Of a stretch of 64,000 bases of DNA, positions 27,760-36,424 are shown in pieces. Every line of letters starts with the position of its first letter. The stretch's first letter is position 1. The notes beneath the pieces are model-generated. The model did not search any database and had not been told where the DNA came from. It saw nothing but the letters and a program-made list of their open reading frames with translations. The translations under genes were made by a program, and so were the position numbers. This DNA is from Verrucomicrobiia bacterium (GTDB taxonomy: Bacteria; Verrucomicrobiota; Verrucomicrobiia; Limisphaerales; UBA1100), in assembly GCA_014239365.1 (NCBI GenBank), contig JAAZZB010000044.1:259320-323319 (forward strand), in the 5' to 3' direction.

Positions 27760-29139
27760 CTAAATAGTTAAATCGGCAGCAGTGATTTCCACGCGCTTAC
27801 GGGTATTCACAGCTTCATTGGCTTTCAATGCAATTGCGTTGGCTTGATAGCCATCCACGGCATCCGCGGCCGGCAGCAAACTATTGGTACCGGCAAGTTG
27901 TTCCTTGAGAAACTCCACCACCGTCTCATTATCCACTTCGCCAAAGGTATCGACGAGATCGGCCACAGTAGTTTTCACTTGGTGACTATTATAAGCAAAC
28001 GCCTCGAGGCTGTAAAAAATTGGCGTCTGCGTGAAGGCGGATTCCTGATAAAGTTTTTTACCGCCCTTGCTCAGCGTGGTGGCGCCGGCCGCGAGCACAA
28101 CGCCCGGTTTGCCGTAGTGCGCCTCTTTGCGCGCGTACACTTCCCAGCCGATGAGTGGCGCGTCGGCTTCTTTGTACATCCACGCTTGCGAGCCGCGCAG
28201 CATCACCGCGCTATTGGTGCCGTGCATCACTTCGTATTCGCCATCAAACGAATTGGAAAGCGTCAGCTCCTGTGTCAGTGAAAATCCGTTGCCATATTCA
28301 AAAACCAGATTCACCGTATCGGGCACTTGCCGGCCGTCGCGCCATTGGATGGTGCTGCCGAAACCACTCACGGCCATGGGCTTGAGATTCAGAAAATAAT
28401 TCACCAAGTCCATTTGATGCATTCCCACTTCACCGGCGAGCCCGGGCGAGAGCTGCTTGTTCAGTCGCCAGTTGATCGCCTTCTCGCGCGCGCCATTGGG
28501 CGACACGCGACGCCAACTGGTTTTCTTGTGCCACTGCGTGCGCGCCTGCACCGCGCGGCCAAGTGCGCCCGAGCGCATGAAGGGAAACATAAAATGCCGC
28601 TGCGGCTCGCTGCGAAATTGCAGGCCGGCCTGAAAATTTTGCTGCGGATTATCAGCCGCCGCCTTGGCGATCGCGCGCGCGTCGGCGAGCGTGTGGCCGA
28701 GCGGCGCTTCGCAGTAAACGTGTTTGCCCGCTTTGAGCGCAGCGAGCACGATTTCTTTGTGCTCGTGCGGTGCGGTGGCGATGATGACACCTTCCACATT
28801 TTTATCCGCCAATAAATCCTGATACTTCGCGTAGCCGTTTGCCTTCGGATGGTCGCGTTTGGAACGCCGAAGCATCGCGCCATAATTATCACTAACGGCA
28901 ACCAGCGGAGCACTCGGAAGCTGCACCAAGTTGCGCGCAATCTCGCGCCCGTGCGGGCCGTAACCGATGAGCCCCATCTTGACTGGCGGCGTGGAATCAT
29001 CCGTGCGCCGCGCGGAATCCTTGCCTTCGCTCTCCTGCGCCCGCGTCTCAAACGCCTGCATCATCGCGGCCATCGCGGCCACCGAACCCCCGGCCGCAAT
29101 AAAATCGCGCCGGTTCACATCCTGTTTTTGGTCACTCAT
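27760..29139 (-). CDS. Gfo/Idh/MocA-family oxidoreductase with Tat signal
   Basis: Starting at ATG 29137-29139 gives 459 residues. The N-terminus contains NRRDFIAAGGSVAAMAAMM, a twin-arginine signal, so the enzyme is exported with its NAD(P) bound. The dinucleotide-binding motif GLIGYGPHGREIARNL lies near 55-70, and the family Glu-Ala-Pro motif appears as VYCEAPLGHTLADA (usually EKP). Family enzymes oxidise or reduce sugars and related polyols. The large number of exported Gfo/Idh proteins is typical of this phylum. It heads the Gfo/Idh-yceI-DUF2062 operon. Confidence 0.88.
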   Translation of the reverse strand: MSDQKQDVNRRDFIAAGGSVAAMAAMMQAFETRAQESEGKDSARRTDDSTPPVKMGLIGYGPHGREIARNLVQLPSAPLVAVSDNYGAMLRRSKRDHPKANGYAKYQDLLADKNVEGVIIATAPHEHKEIVLAALKAGKHVYCEAPLGHTLADARAIAKAAADNPQQNFQAGLQFRSEPQRHFMFPFMRSGALGRAVQARTQWHKKTSWRRVSPNGAREKAINWRLNKQLSPGLAGEVGMHQMDLVNYFLNLKPMAVSGFGSTIQWRDGRQVPDTVNLVFEYGNGFSLTQELTLSNSFDGEYEVMHGTNSAVMLRGSQAWMYKEADAPLIGWEVYARKEAHYGKPGVVLAAGATTLSKGGKKLYQESAFTQTPIFYSLEAFAYNSHQVKTTVADLVDTFGEVDNETVVEFLKEQLAGTNSLLPAADAVDGYQANAIALKANEAVNTRKRVEITAADLTI

Positions 29140-29286
29140 GAAAGGCCGGTCAGTGTGGGGAAATCCCCGATGATTGCAAGTCGAGAGACGGCGTGAGCCT
29201 GCTGCCGCCACTAAAAACCCAAAGCCCTTCGCGATTAATTCGATGCGTGGCGGAAGGAAACTGTGTCTTGAATATGAAGGTGCAAA

Positions 29287-30282
29287 TTACTTCAACGCAT
29301 CCAGCACTTCCTGAATGAGCTTCATGTTGCGGCCGCGGCTTTTCCAGCTGTTCTCGCGGAGGAGAGTGATGAATTTTTTGTCGCCGGCTTTGGCCTGCAT
29401 TTTTTTCACGAGCTCGGCTTGGTTAAGCTTGAGCTTTTGCGATGCGAAGAGGGCGAAGGCGTTGATGCTTTGTTGGGCTTGCACCTCGGGGTTGGGCGCG
29501 GAAGGGCCGTCCGTGATTTTGAGCGCCCACTTGAATCCTTCCACCAAATGTTTTTGGTACGTTTCGTTTTCCCACGTGGACTGGTTGTGGCCGAGGTTGG
29601 TGAAGAACACGCGGCCCTTGCCGAAGCTGCGCACCCAGCACACGGGCACGTGATAGGGCATTTGCGGTTTGCTCTTGGCCATGTTCAGGCTGAAGAGCAC
29701 GCGCACGGCATTGGGGTCGAAATTATTGTACTGATAAATTTCATCCTTCCACATGAACTCCTTGCCGAGCATGGCCACGGTGGGATGGCCGGGCTCGTGA
29801 TTGAGAAATCCGTTGGTGCTGCCCGCGCCCCACGGATGACCGGCGAAGCTGCCGTTAATCATTTTCACGTAGCTGGAGAAACCGCCTTTGCCGTGAAAGG
29901 TGTCGCCCGCGCTGTGCGTGCCCACGAAGGCCTTGCCGGATTTGATGAATTCCATCAACGCCTCGCGCGGATCGCCCGCGGGCAACAACACGCCGGTAGT
30001 GTAAAAGAAAATGCCGTCGTACTGCTTGAGATTCTCGCGCGTGATGCTCTTGATGGCATCCTGCGAATTCACCGTGGTGAACACGCCGCTCTTCTGGCCA
30101 ATGGCGGCGAGCGTTTTTTCTACCACACAAAGTTCATCGCCCTTGCGCCGCACCACACCGTGAGTGAACCCGCGCGATTGAGTGATCACGAGAATCTTCT
30201 TCGGCGCGGCCTGCACCGGTTGGGATTGCAGCATCAACCCGCCTAAGGCGGCCATCGCGAGAAAACGGAATGTGTATTTCAT
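29287..30282 (-). CDS. Secreted ThuA-domain protein
   Basis: The 331-residue protein starts at ATG 30280-30282 with a signal peptide (MKYTFRFLAMAALGGLML, cleaved near PVQAA). KKILVITQSRGFTHG begins the ThuA domain. YDGIFFYTTGVLLPAGD, FVGTHSAGDTFHG and CWVRSFGKGRVFFTNLGH complete the amidotransferase-like fold. ThuA proteins are linked to trehalose/disaccharide use and 3-keto sugar metabolism. Residues about 270-331 add a helical tail. A Gfo/Idh enzyme sits next to it on the same strand and a DUF1080 protein elsewhere in the window, which fits the keto-sugar idea. The gap of 147 nt suggests a separate transcript. Confidence 0.85.
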   Translation of the reverse strand: MKYTFRFLAMAALGGLMLQSQPVQAAPKKILVITQSRGFTHGVVRRKGDELCVVEKTLAAIGQKSGVFTTVNSQDAIKSITRENLKQYDGIFFYTTGVLLPAGDPREALMEFIKSGKAFVGTHSAGDTFHGKGGFSSYVKMINGSFAGHPWGAGSTNGFLNHEPGHPTVAMLGKEFMWKDEIYQYNNFDPNAVRVLFSLNMAKSKPQMPYHVPVCWVRSFGKGRVFFTNLGHNQSTWENETYQKHLVEGFKWALKITDGPSAPNPEVQAQQSINAFALFASQKLKLNQAELVKKMQAKAGDKKFITLLRENSWKSRGRNMKLIQEVLDALK

Positions 30283-30464
30283 GGGGTGTGTTCTATGACT
30301 CAATTAGTGTAGCGCTAATTCAACAGGGAAACGTGGCGCGGTCAAGACATCACACCGCAGGCAAAAATGAGCCTCTTTTCCGCTCGCCAAACCCTGCGTC
30401 TTGTGAGACATTTTGGCGCGCATTTCACTCTGTCTTTGGACGGGGCAATGTGGCACTAGCTACG

Positions 30465-31676
30465 ATGGCTACTGAAAAACATAGCTTTTTTGACCGAATC
30501 GTCGGGCGGATTGATCAGCTTGATGCGGATGGATTGCAGACGGTCGTTCAGCGCTTGGCGCGGGAGCGGGATTTTTTGGGGACGCTCTTTGATACCATTG
30601 AGGATGGCGTGGTGGTGTTGGATGCCAAGGCGCACATCTCGTGGCACAACCAATCGGCCGAGCATTTGCTGGGCTTACCGCTGGCAGAAACGGAGGGGCG
30701 CGCGATTGTCGATTATTTGCCGGGGCTCGATTGGGCGGATCTCTGCACCAGCGCGGCGAGCGACAGCCTAACGGTCACGCGGCACGAGCTGGAATTGACG
30801 TATCCCATCCGGCGTTTCCTGCGCGTGTACACCGCGGCGTTGGTGGGCGAAGGCTCGAGCGGTTTGGCGGTGATCGTGAATGACGCCACGGAGCAACAGC
30901 AGCAAACATTTGAAGTGATCGAAAGCGAACGCGTGGAGGCGCTCACGCTTTTGGCCGCGAGCGTGGCGCATGAGATTGGAAACCCGCTCAACGCGTTGCA
31001 CATTCATTTGCAGTTGATGGAGCGCGAGGTAAAAAAACTGAAGGCGACGGACGCGGATGACCCCGACGCGCAGGCAAACTTTGCGGCGGCGGTCAACAAG
31101 CTCGATCGTTTCCTCGATATTTCAAAAGGCGAAATCAATCGGCTCGATTATATCATCAGCCAATTTTTGCAAGCCATCCGCCCGACGCGTCCGGAGCGCC
31201 AGCCGGTGTCTCTCAATGACATCGTGATGGACACGCTCACGGTAATGGGCCCGGAGATTGAAAATCGCGACGTGACGCTTGAAGAAAATTTTGCCGCCGA
31301 ACTGCCCACCGCCCCGCTTGATGCCGGGCAAGTGCAGCAGGCGCTGGTGAACCTCGTCAAGAACGCCATCCAAGCGATGACCCACGGCGGCACGTTATCG
31401 CTCACCACGCTGGCCGATGCCGAAGGCGTGTGGGTGCACGTGGCGGACACCGGCGGCGGCATTGCGCAGGAAAAAATCAACCGCATCTTCCAGCCGTATT
31501 TCACCACCAAAGAAAAAGGCACCGGCCTTGGCCTGATGATTGTGCAACGCATCGTGCGCGAACACGGCGGCCGCATCGAGCTCGAGAGCCACACCGGCGA
31601 AGGCACCACATTTCGTTTGTGGTTTCCATTAACTGAACAACAACCCCTGCGCCTGACCGGAGGTGGTGATGAATAA
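30465..31676 (+). CDS. PAS-domain sensor histidine kinase, NtrB-like
   Basis: The 403-residue protein has a PAS domain at about 40-145 (DGVVVLDAKAHISWHN, LLGLPLAETEGRAIVDYLP). The HisKA dimerisation domain follows with phospho-acceptor H169 in SVAHEIGNPLNALHIHL. The HATPase domain shows an N box (NLVKNAIQAM), G1 (VADTGGGIAQ) and G2 (GTGLGLMIVQRIVREHGG). No membrane segment is present, so it senses a cytoplasmic signal. I chose ATG 30465 because the earlier open frame overlaps the divergent ThuA promoter region. It pairs with the sigma-54 activator at 31847, from which it is separated by 170 nt of repeat. Confidence 0.9.
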   Translation: MATEKHSFFDRIVGRIDQLDADGLQTVVQRLARERDFLGTLFDTIEDGVVVLDAKAHISWHNQSAEHLLGLPLAETEGRAIVDYLPGLDWADLCTSAASDSLTVTRHELELTYPIRRFLRVYTAALVGEGSSGLAVIVNDATEQQQQTFEVIESERVEALTLLAASVAHEIGNPLNALHIHLQLMEREVKKLKATDADDPDAQANFAAAVNKLDRFLDISKGEINRLDYIISQFLQAIRPTRPERQPVSLNDIVMDTLTVMGPEIENRDVTLEENFAAELPTAPLDAGQVQQALVNLVKNAIQAMTHGGTLSLTTLADAEGVWVHVADTGGGIAQEKINRIFQPYFTTKEKGTGLGLMIVQRIVREHGGRIELESHTGEGTTFRLWFPLTEQQPLRLTGGGDE

Positions 31677-31700
31677 TTTGCTTAAACCCACGCGCTCGAT

Positions 31701-31839
31701 GTGCTGCCGGCATCTTGCCGGCAGGCCGAAGGCTTCCGTTTTAACGCAGAGATTTTTCCATTTGGTTGGCTTCCCTCTTCCTCTGCGTTTTCAAAAACAT
31801 TCGTTCACCTCAAATCTGCCAGCAAGATGCCGGCAGCAC
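31701..31839. repeat. Palindromic repeat (CTGCCGGCATCTTGCCGGCAG type) between kinase and regulator
   Basis: The left arm 31701-31724 and right arm 31816-31839 are complementary with one mismatch. Each arm is itself nearly palindromic (GCCGGCATCTTGCCGGC). The same arms occur in a compact copy at 41577-41642. The right arm ends 7 nt before the ATG of the response regulator, where a ribosome-binding site would be expected. Confidence 0.9.
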
Positions 31840-31846
31840 ATGTGTT

Positions 31847-33220
31847 ATGCTTAAACCCACTGTATTAATAGTAGACGACGAGAAGCCCACGCGGGAGGGA
31901 CTGCGTGCGGCGTTGGAGGATCGGTATGATGTGTACCTCGCCGAAGATGGCGAAGGCGCGGTGCGGTTGCTGGAGGAGGATGCGTTCGATGTGCTGCTGA
32001 CGGATTTACGAATGCCGGGCGTGGGCGGATTGGATTTGATTAAACGCGCGAAGTCGTTGAGCAAGCCGCCGATTTGCATTTTGATGACCGCGTACGGCAG
32101 CGAGGAAATGGCGGTGGACGCGATGCGGCAGGGCGCGGATGACTACATCGCGAAAGGGCGGCTGCAGATTGATGAGCTGGAAATGCGCATCGCGCGCGCG
32201 TTGCGATCGAATCAACTGGAGTCGGAAAACCGTGATCTGCGTTCGCAGATTAACACCAAGTTTGGCATCGAAAATGTCATCGGCCAATCGCCGGTGATGC
32301 AGGAAATTTTTGAGATCGTCCAACAAGTCGCCCCCGCTCGCGCGAGTGTGCTGGTGCTCGGCGAGAGCGGCACGGGCAAGGAACTCATCGCCAAGGCGAT
32401 CCACAACCTCAGCCCGCGCGCCAAGCAACCGATGGTCACCGTCCATTGCGCCGCGCTCTCGCCGACGCTTTTGGAGAGCGAATTGTTTGGGCACGAAAAG
32501 GGCGCGTTCACCGGCGCGCACGAACGCCGCATTGGCCGCTTTGAACAAGCCAATGGCGGCACGTTATTTTTGGATGAGATCGGCGAGATTGATCCGGCGA
32601 TTCAAGTAAAGCTGCTGCGCTTTCTGGGCGAGCGCACTTTCGAACGCGTCGGTTCCAACCAAACCATTTCCGCTGATGTACGACTCATCGCCGCCACCAA
32701 TCTCAACCTCGAAGAAGCAGTGGCCAAGGGCGATTTTCGAGAGGATTTATTTTTCCGATTGCGCGTGGTGGAAATGCAGTTGCCGCCATTGCGCGATCGC
32801 GGCACGGATATTATTTTATTGGCCAAAGAATTCCTGAACGAGTTCGCCAAAGAAAACGCCAAGACCATCGCGGAGCTGCATCCCGATGCAGTCGAGGCGT
32901 TGATGAACCATCCGTGGCCGGGCAATGTGCGCGAGCTGCGCACGGCCATCGAGCACGCGGTGGTGTTGTGTCGGGGCGATGTGATTTTGCTGCGCGACTT
33001 GCCGCCGAGCGTGCGCGGCGAATCATCGGGGGCATCGCATCCGGAAGCCAAGGATGTACTCGGCAAAAAAAATCTCACCGTGGAGGACGCCGAAAAGGCA
33101 CTCATCATCCGCGCGTTAAAAGACTGCAATGGCAACCGCACCGCCGCTGCCCAAAAAATCGGAATGAGCCGCCGCACCTTGCACCGCAAATTGCACGCCT
33201 ACAATTTGCACGATGTTTAG
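31847..33220 (+). CDS. Sigma-54-dependent response regulator (NtrC family)
   Basis: The 457-residue protein has three parts. The receiver (1-125) has acidic residues in VDDE and phospho-acceptor D53 in LLTDLRMPG. The AAA+ domain has Walker A GESGTGKE, the sigma-54 contact loop GAFTGA and GTLFLDEIGEID. A C-terminal Fis-type helix-turn-helix (NRTAAAQKIGMSRRTLHRKLH) binds DNA. The receiver Lys 103 is present in DDYIAKGRL, but the usual following Pro is Gly. It should activate sigma-54 promoters when phosphorylated by the upstream kinase. I chose ATG 31847, at the start of the receiver. There is no Shine-Dalgarno because the repeat right arm occupies that position. Confidence 0.93.
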   Translation: MLKPTVLIVDDEKPTREGLRAALEDRYDVYLAEDGEGAVRLLEEDAFDVLLTDLRMPGVGGLDLIKRAKSLSKPPICILMTAYGSEEMAVDAMRQGADDYIAKGRLQIDELEMRIARALRSNQLESENRDLRSQINTKFGIENVIGQSPVMQEIFEIVQQVAPARASVLVLGESGTGKELIAKAIHNLSPRAKQPMVTVHCAALSPTLLESELFGHEKGAFTGAHERRIGRFEQANGGTLFLDEIGEIDPAIQVKLLRFLGERTFERVGSNQTISADVRLIAATNLNLEEAVAKGDFREDLFFRLRVVEMQLPPLRDRGTDIILLAKEFLNEFAKENAKTIAELHPDAVEALMNHPWPGNVRELRTAIEHAVVLCRGDVILLRDLPPSVRGESSGASHPEAKDVLGKKNLTVEDAEKALIIRALKDCNGNRTAAAQKIGMSRRTLHRKLHAYNLHDV

Positions 33221-33221
33221 C

Positions 33222-33398
33222 CTACTCCGCCATCGCACGGCGCAGGATGATTTCCACATCAATCTCGTCGAAGCTGCCGGGGATGTTGCATTGGGGCAGC
33301 ACAAAATTCATCAGTTCCCAGCCTTCCGCGCCCAACACATTGAGTTTTTCCTCCGACACATCGGCGCGTTTAATCACATAGTATTCCCACTTCTGCAT
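33222..33398 (-). CDS. DUF4177-like small protein
   Basis: From ATG 33396-33398 the product is 58 residues: MQKWEYYVIKRADVSEEKLN, then LGAEGWELMNFVL, then a strand ending EIILRR. This is the DUF4177 pattern (W-E-Y at the start, G-GWELV in the middle). Function is unknown. It is convergent with the sigma-54 regulator, separated by one base. A related fragment of its first codons and upstream bases is found at 36206-36290. Confidence 0.75.
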   Translation of the reverse strand: MQKWEYYVIKRADVSEEKLNVLGAEGWELMNFVLPQCNIPGSFDEIDVEIILRRAMAE

Positions 33399-33481
33399 AG
33401 GCGGAGTGTAGCGGGTGCGGGCGGATTGGCCAGCAGATTTCCGGGAGACAAACCTCATCCAATGCAGTAAGATTTTCAGGC

Positions 33482-33910
33482 GTGGAAATTCACCTTAACC
33501 GTGACGGCCAACAACTGGGGCCGTTCACTTTGGAAAAAATCCAGCAGCAACTTGCTGCGGGCAGCGTGCTGCCCACAGACCTCGCGTGGCACGAGGGGCT
33601 TCCGGAATGGGTGCCGGTGCAACAACTGGCCGCGGTCGCTCCCGCCAAACAAGAATCGTGGTTCACACTCAAGCGGGTCGTCATTGGCTCGGTGATTTGG
33701 TTTGTGTTGATGATGTGTATTTCGCTGGGGATTTTTTACCAAATTTTTCAGGACACAAAAAATGACCGCGAACGCAATGCGCGGGCGGCGAAGTTGGGCA
33801 CAGGGATGGGCGCGCTCACGGCGGTGGGCTGGGGCGTGCTATGGCTGCCGTGGGCGGCGCAAGTGGGCAAGCGCCGGCGCGAGGCCAGGGCGCGGGAGCA
33901 ATTGCATTGA
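33482..33910 (+). CDS. GYF_2-domain (DUF4339) membrane protein
   Basis: The 142-residue protein starts at GTG. Residues 1-50 form a GYF_2 domain: EIHLNRDGQQLGPFTLEKI and LPTDLAWHEGLPEWVPV, where the G-P-(F/Y) and W-W-like positions are typical. A membrane helix follows at about 65-87 (VVIGSVIWFVLMMCISLGIFY), and a second, weaker one at about 108-127. The tail is basic. GYF_2 domains in bacteria are thought to mediate protein contacts near the membrane. The gene is divergent from the DUF4177 gene and is followed by the acyltransferase gene after 71 nt. Confidence 0.8.
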   Translation: MEIHLNRDGQQLGPFTLEKIQQQLAAGSVLPTDLAWHEGLPEWVPVQQLAAVAPAKQESWFTLKRVVIGSVIWFVLMMCISLGIFYQIFQDTKNDRERNARAAKLGTGMGALTAVGWGVLWLPWAAQVGKRRREARAREQLH

Positions 33911-33981
33911 TAAAATCAATAGTGTGCACGCTTGTTTCAATTATGTGAAATGACCGAAAGCGCGTATGCTCCGCACGAGCA

Positions 33982-35247
33982 ATGGAAACGCAAACATCCA
34001 GCGCAGCCCACGAACGCAGTGGGCTTGCCACCGAAACGGCGGAGGTCATCGTGGCGGAGCCGTACGAATTTGTGCCGCCCAAGAGTGGCACGTTGGTGGC
34101 GCGATTGATGCAGCCGGTTTTGCCGCTGCAGTTGAAGCACGCTTGGGGGATCGTGGGGCACGAAGTGCGAGGCGCGGAAAAACTACGCGCCTCGCTGGCG
34201 GCGGGCCACGGCATTGTGCTCGCGCCCAATCACGTGCGCGATCCGGATGCGTTGGTGGTGGGTTTGCTCACGAAATACGTGGGGTCGCATTTTCATTTCA
34301 TGGCGAGTTGGCACGTGTTCAAGCAGGGCTGGTTTCAGCGATTTCTCGTGCGGCAGCTGGGTGCGTTCAGCGTGCATCGCGAGGGCTTGGACAAAACTTC
34401 GCTGAACACCGCCATCGATATTCTTGCCGAAGCGCGACGACCGCTGGTGTTGTTTCCCGAAGGCATCGTTTCGTTTCATAACGACCAACTCAGCCCTTTG
34501 CAGGAAGGCACCTCGCTGATCGTGCAGCGCGCGGCCAAAAAACGTGCGGCGAATGACGCGATAAAAAACGGCCAAGTGGTGGTGCATCCAGTGGCGCTCA
34601 AATACCAGTTCGCTGGGGATTTGGAGGCAACGCTTTCTGCCGCGCTGGCTAATCTCGAACGCGAGCTTTCGTGGGAACCGCAAACCGATTTATCGCCGTT
34701 GGATCGCGTGCGCAAAATTGGGACCGGCTTACTCGGCCTGCGCGAGGTGGAATATTTTGGCGAAGCGCAGAGCGGTGAACTCTTTGAACGGCTCGACCGC
34801 CTCATCAATCGCATTCTCGAACCCATCGAACAGGAATGGCAACGCCCCGGCGAAGGCCGCGGCGTGTACGAGCGGGTGAAGGCGCTCCGCACAGTGATGC
34901 TCAAAGAACTCGTGGACGGCAACGCCACAGCCGCCCGCCGCGAGCATTGCTGGAAACAACTGCGCGACTGCACCTTCGCCCTGCACCTCGGCGCGTATCC
35001 CGCCGATTATTTGGCTGCCGAGCCGTGCGTGGAGCGCCTCATCGAAACGGTGGAACGCTTCGAGCACGACTTCAAGTTCGTGGATCGCCATCGGCCGCAT
35101 CGTGTCGTCATTGAAATTGGCGACGCCATCGCCGTCCCCGCCCAACGCGACCGCACCGGCCCAAGCTTAATGGAAAAAATCGAGTCCTCGCTTTCAAGGC
35201 AATTAAAAAACTTGGCCACAGAACTGAATCAGCCCTTGCCCAAATGA
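33982..35247 (+). CDS. PlsC-type acyltransferase, long form
   Basis: The 421-residue protein has the 1-acylglycerol-3-phosphate acyltransferase motifs: NHVRDPD near residue 82 (HxxxxD), VHREG near 131, and LFPEGIVS near 157. These cover about residues 60-250. The remaining 170 residues are helical and unusual for PlsC, which averages about 250 residues in all. It has no membrane segment I can see. It probably acylates a lipid acceptor at the inner face of the membrane. The extra C-terminal domain may decide the acceptor. The stop is 15 nt before a palindromic repeat. Confidence 0.8.
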   Translation: METQTSSAAHERSGLATETAEVIVAEPYEFVPPKSGTLVARLMQPVLPLQLKHAWGIVGHEVRGAEKLRASLAAGHGIVLAPNHVRDPDALVVGLLTKYVGSHFHFMASWHVFKQGWFQRFLVRQLGAFSVHREGLDKTSLNTAIDILAEARRPLVLFPEGIVSFHNDQLSPLQEGTSLIVQRAAKKRAANDAIKNGQVVVHPVALKYQFAGDLEATLSAALANLERELSWEPQTDLSPLDRVRKIGTGLLGLREVEYFGEAQSGELFERLDRLINRILEPIEQEWQRPGEGRGVYERVKALRTVMLKELVDGNATAARREHCWKQLRDCTFALHLGAYPADYLAAEPCVERLIETVERFEHDFKFVDRHRPHRVVIEIGDAIAVPAQRDRTGPSLMEKIESSLSRQLKNLATELNQPLPK

Positions 35248-35262
35248 AACTCAACGCAGCTC

Positions 35263-35311
35263 TGTAGCCCGGGCCGGTGGCCCGGGGCCCGAACCACCGG
35301 TCCGGACTACA
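35263..35311. repeat. GC-rich palindromic repeat
   Basis: The left arm TGTAGCCCGGGCCGGTGG (35263-35280) is nearly complementary to the right arm CCACCGGTCCGGACTACA (35294-35311). It lies between the converging acyltransferase and TPR-like genes and overlaps the first bases of the latter's 3' end (stop at 35307-35309). Confidence 0.8.
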
Positions 35312-35798
35312 AAGATTCCCGCAAGGGCGCCAAGTCATCATCGTCCTTGGCCAATGCTTCCACGCGATCGCCTCCAACGGCGGTGGCGACTTCAAGTAAT
35401 CCGCGCGCTTCGGGTAGGCGATTCATTTGGCAAAGATAACAGGCTACATTATAGGGAATGAGCCATTCGTCAGGGAATTGCTCCACGCGCGGGGCGAGAA
35501 TGGCGTGCGCCTGCGTGATGCCGCCACCGGTACAACGGCGCGCGGCGTAGGCCCAATGCAACCATAAGCCAGACTCGGCTGGGTGGTGCGCGCATAACAC
35601 GCCCGCCAACGCTGCGGCATCGTCCCAATGCTTGGCAGCGATGAGGCAATCGAGCCGCGAAGCACGCACGGCGGGCAGGGATTGCTGCTCCACGGGAATG
35701 CGCGCGAGCTCGGCAAACGCCTCGGGCACATTGCCCAGCTCGATCCAGCCGAAGGCGGCTTTCACGTGATGTAACGCTGGGGGTTCGAGTGGATCCAC
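35307..35798 (-). CDS. TPR-like protein of unknown function
   Basis: The 163-residue protein starts at GTG (35796-35798). It consists of helix pairs of the tetratricopeptide kind: AAFGWIELGNVPEAFAEL, DCLIAAKHWDDAAALAG and YNVACYLCQMNRLPEARGLLE. There is no signal peptide, so it is cytoplasmic, and no other domain. TPR arrays usually bind partner proteins. The closing residues (DDDDLAPLRESL) run into the repeat at 35263-35311. It is divergent from the two-helix membrane protein at 35853. Confidence 0.7.
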   Translation of the reverse strand: MDPLEPPALHHVKAAFGWIELGNVPEAFAELARIPVEQQSLPAVRASRLDCLIAAKHWDDAAALAGVLCAHHPAESGLWLHWAYAARRCTGGGITQAHAILAPRVEQFPDEWLIPYNVACYLCQMNRLPEARGLLEVATAVGGDRVEALAKDDDDLAPLRESL

Positions 35799-35852
35799 GG
35801 GCGGGGATTATTTACTTTTGCGCGCAGCGCGCCAATCCAATATAATCGGCTG

Positions 35853-36209
35853 ATGCAAATGCTGTGGCTAGCCAAAGGGAATGACGATTTGATTTTTATC
35901 ATCACACTGGTGGTGGTGTTGCTGGTGGTGATCGCGTATCTCGTGCTGGGGCGCGACGATACGATCGAGTTGATGGAGGAGGAGAGTGAGCCGGTGGATA
36001 TTGATGACCCGCAGTATCATGAAAAAGTGGTCCACCGACTGGATCGCACCAATGATTTACTGACGTCCATTCGCAATTCAATTTTGATATTTATTGTGAT
36101 TATTGTGCTGGTTCCGGTACTTTGGATGTTGCTGGTGAAGGGGTGTGAAGTGCCGAAAACGAAATCATCCGGACACGTATTAATTCATACGAACTCGTAC
36201 AATTCTTAA
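35853..36209 (+). CDS. Two-helix membrane protein, paralogue A
   Basis: The 118-residue protein has a hydrophobic segment at about 13-32 (LIFIITLVVVLLVVIAYLVL), an acidic linker (ELMEEESEPVDIDDPQYH) and a second segment at about 75-94 (ILIFIVIIVLVPVLWMLL) followed by a Cys. Its paralogue at 38242 has the same length without any gap. The first 180 nt of the two genes differ at 40 positions, whereas the next 148 nt differ at one. I do not recognise the family. The flat topology and acidic loop suggest a small membrane scaffold or regulator. Confidence 0.7.
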   Translation: MQMLWLAKGNDDLIFIITLVVVLLVVIAYLVLGRDDTIELMEEESEPVDIDDPQYHEKVVHRLDRTNDLLTSIRNSILIFIVIIVLVPVLWMLLVKGCEVPKTKSSGHVLIHTNSYNS

Positions 36210-36274
36210 TTTTTCAGATATTTTTTAAAAAAACCGCTTGCGCGCTTCACCACTTTGTATTCCCACTTCTGCAT
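36206..36274 (-). pseudogene. DUF4177-like N-terminal fragment
   Basis: Minus-strand codons from ATG 36272-36274 read MQKWEYKVVKRASGFF and then stop after 22 residues. The first seven codons and the bases before them resemble the DUF4177 gene start at 33398 (for example shared CGCCnATGCAGAAGTGGGAATA). The rest of the domain is missing. The tail (KRAS-FFKK) is also recognisable, out of context, after paralogue B near 38605-38635. It is either a remnant or a tiny gene. Confidence 0.45.
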
Positions 36275-36424
36275 GGGCGGAGTGTAGGCATCGGCAGTCT
36301 GACTGGCAATGCCATTGATGCTGTTGCCATCTCCCCGTTTCTCCCATTCTGGCCTTGTGGACGACGAACGGCCAATCGGCAAAAAAAGCCTGTAAAATGA
36401 TTAGAATTGTCGTAGCATTCCTTC

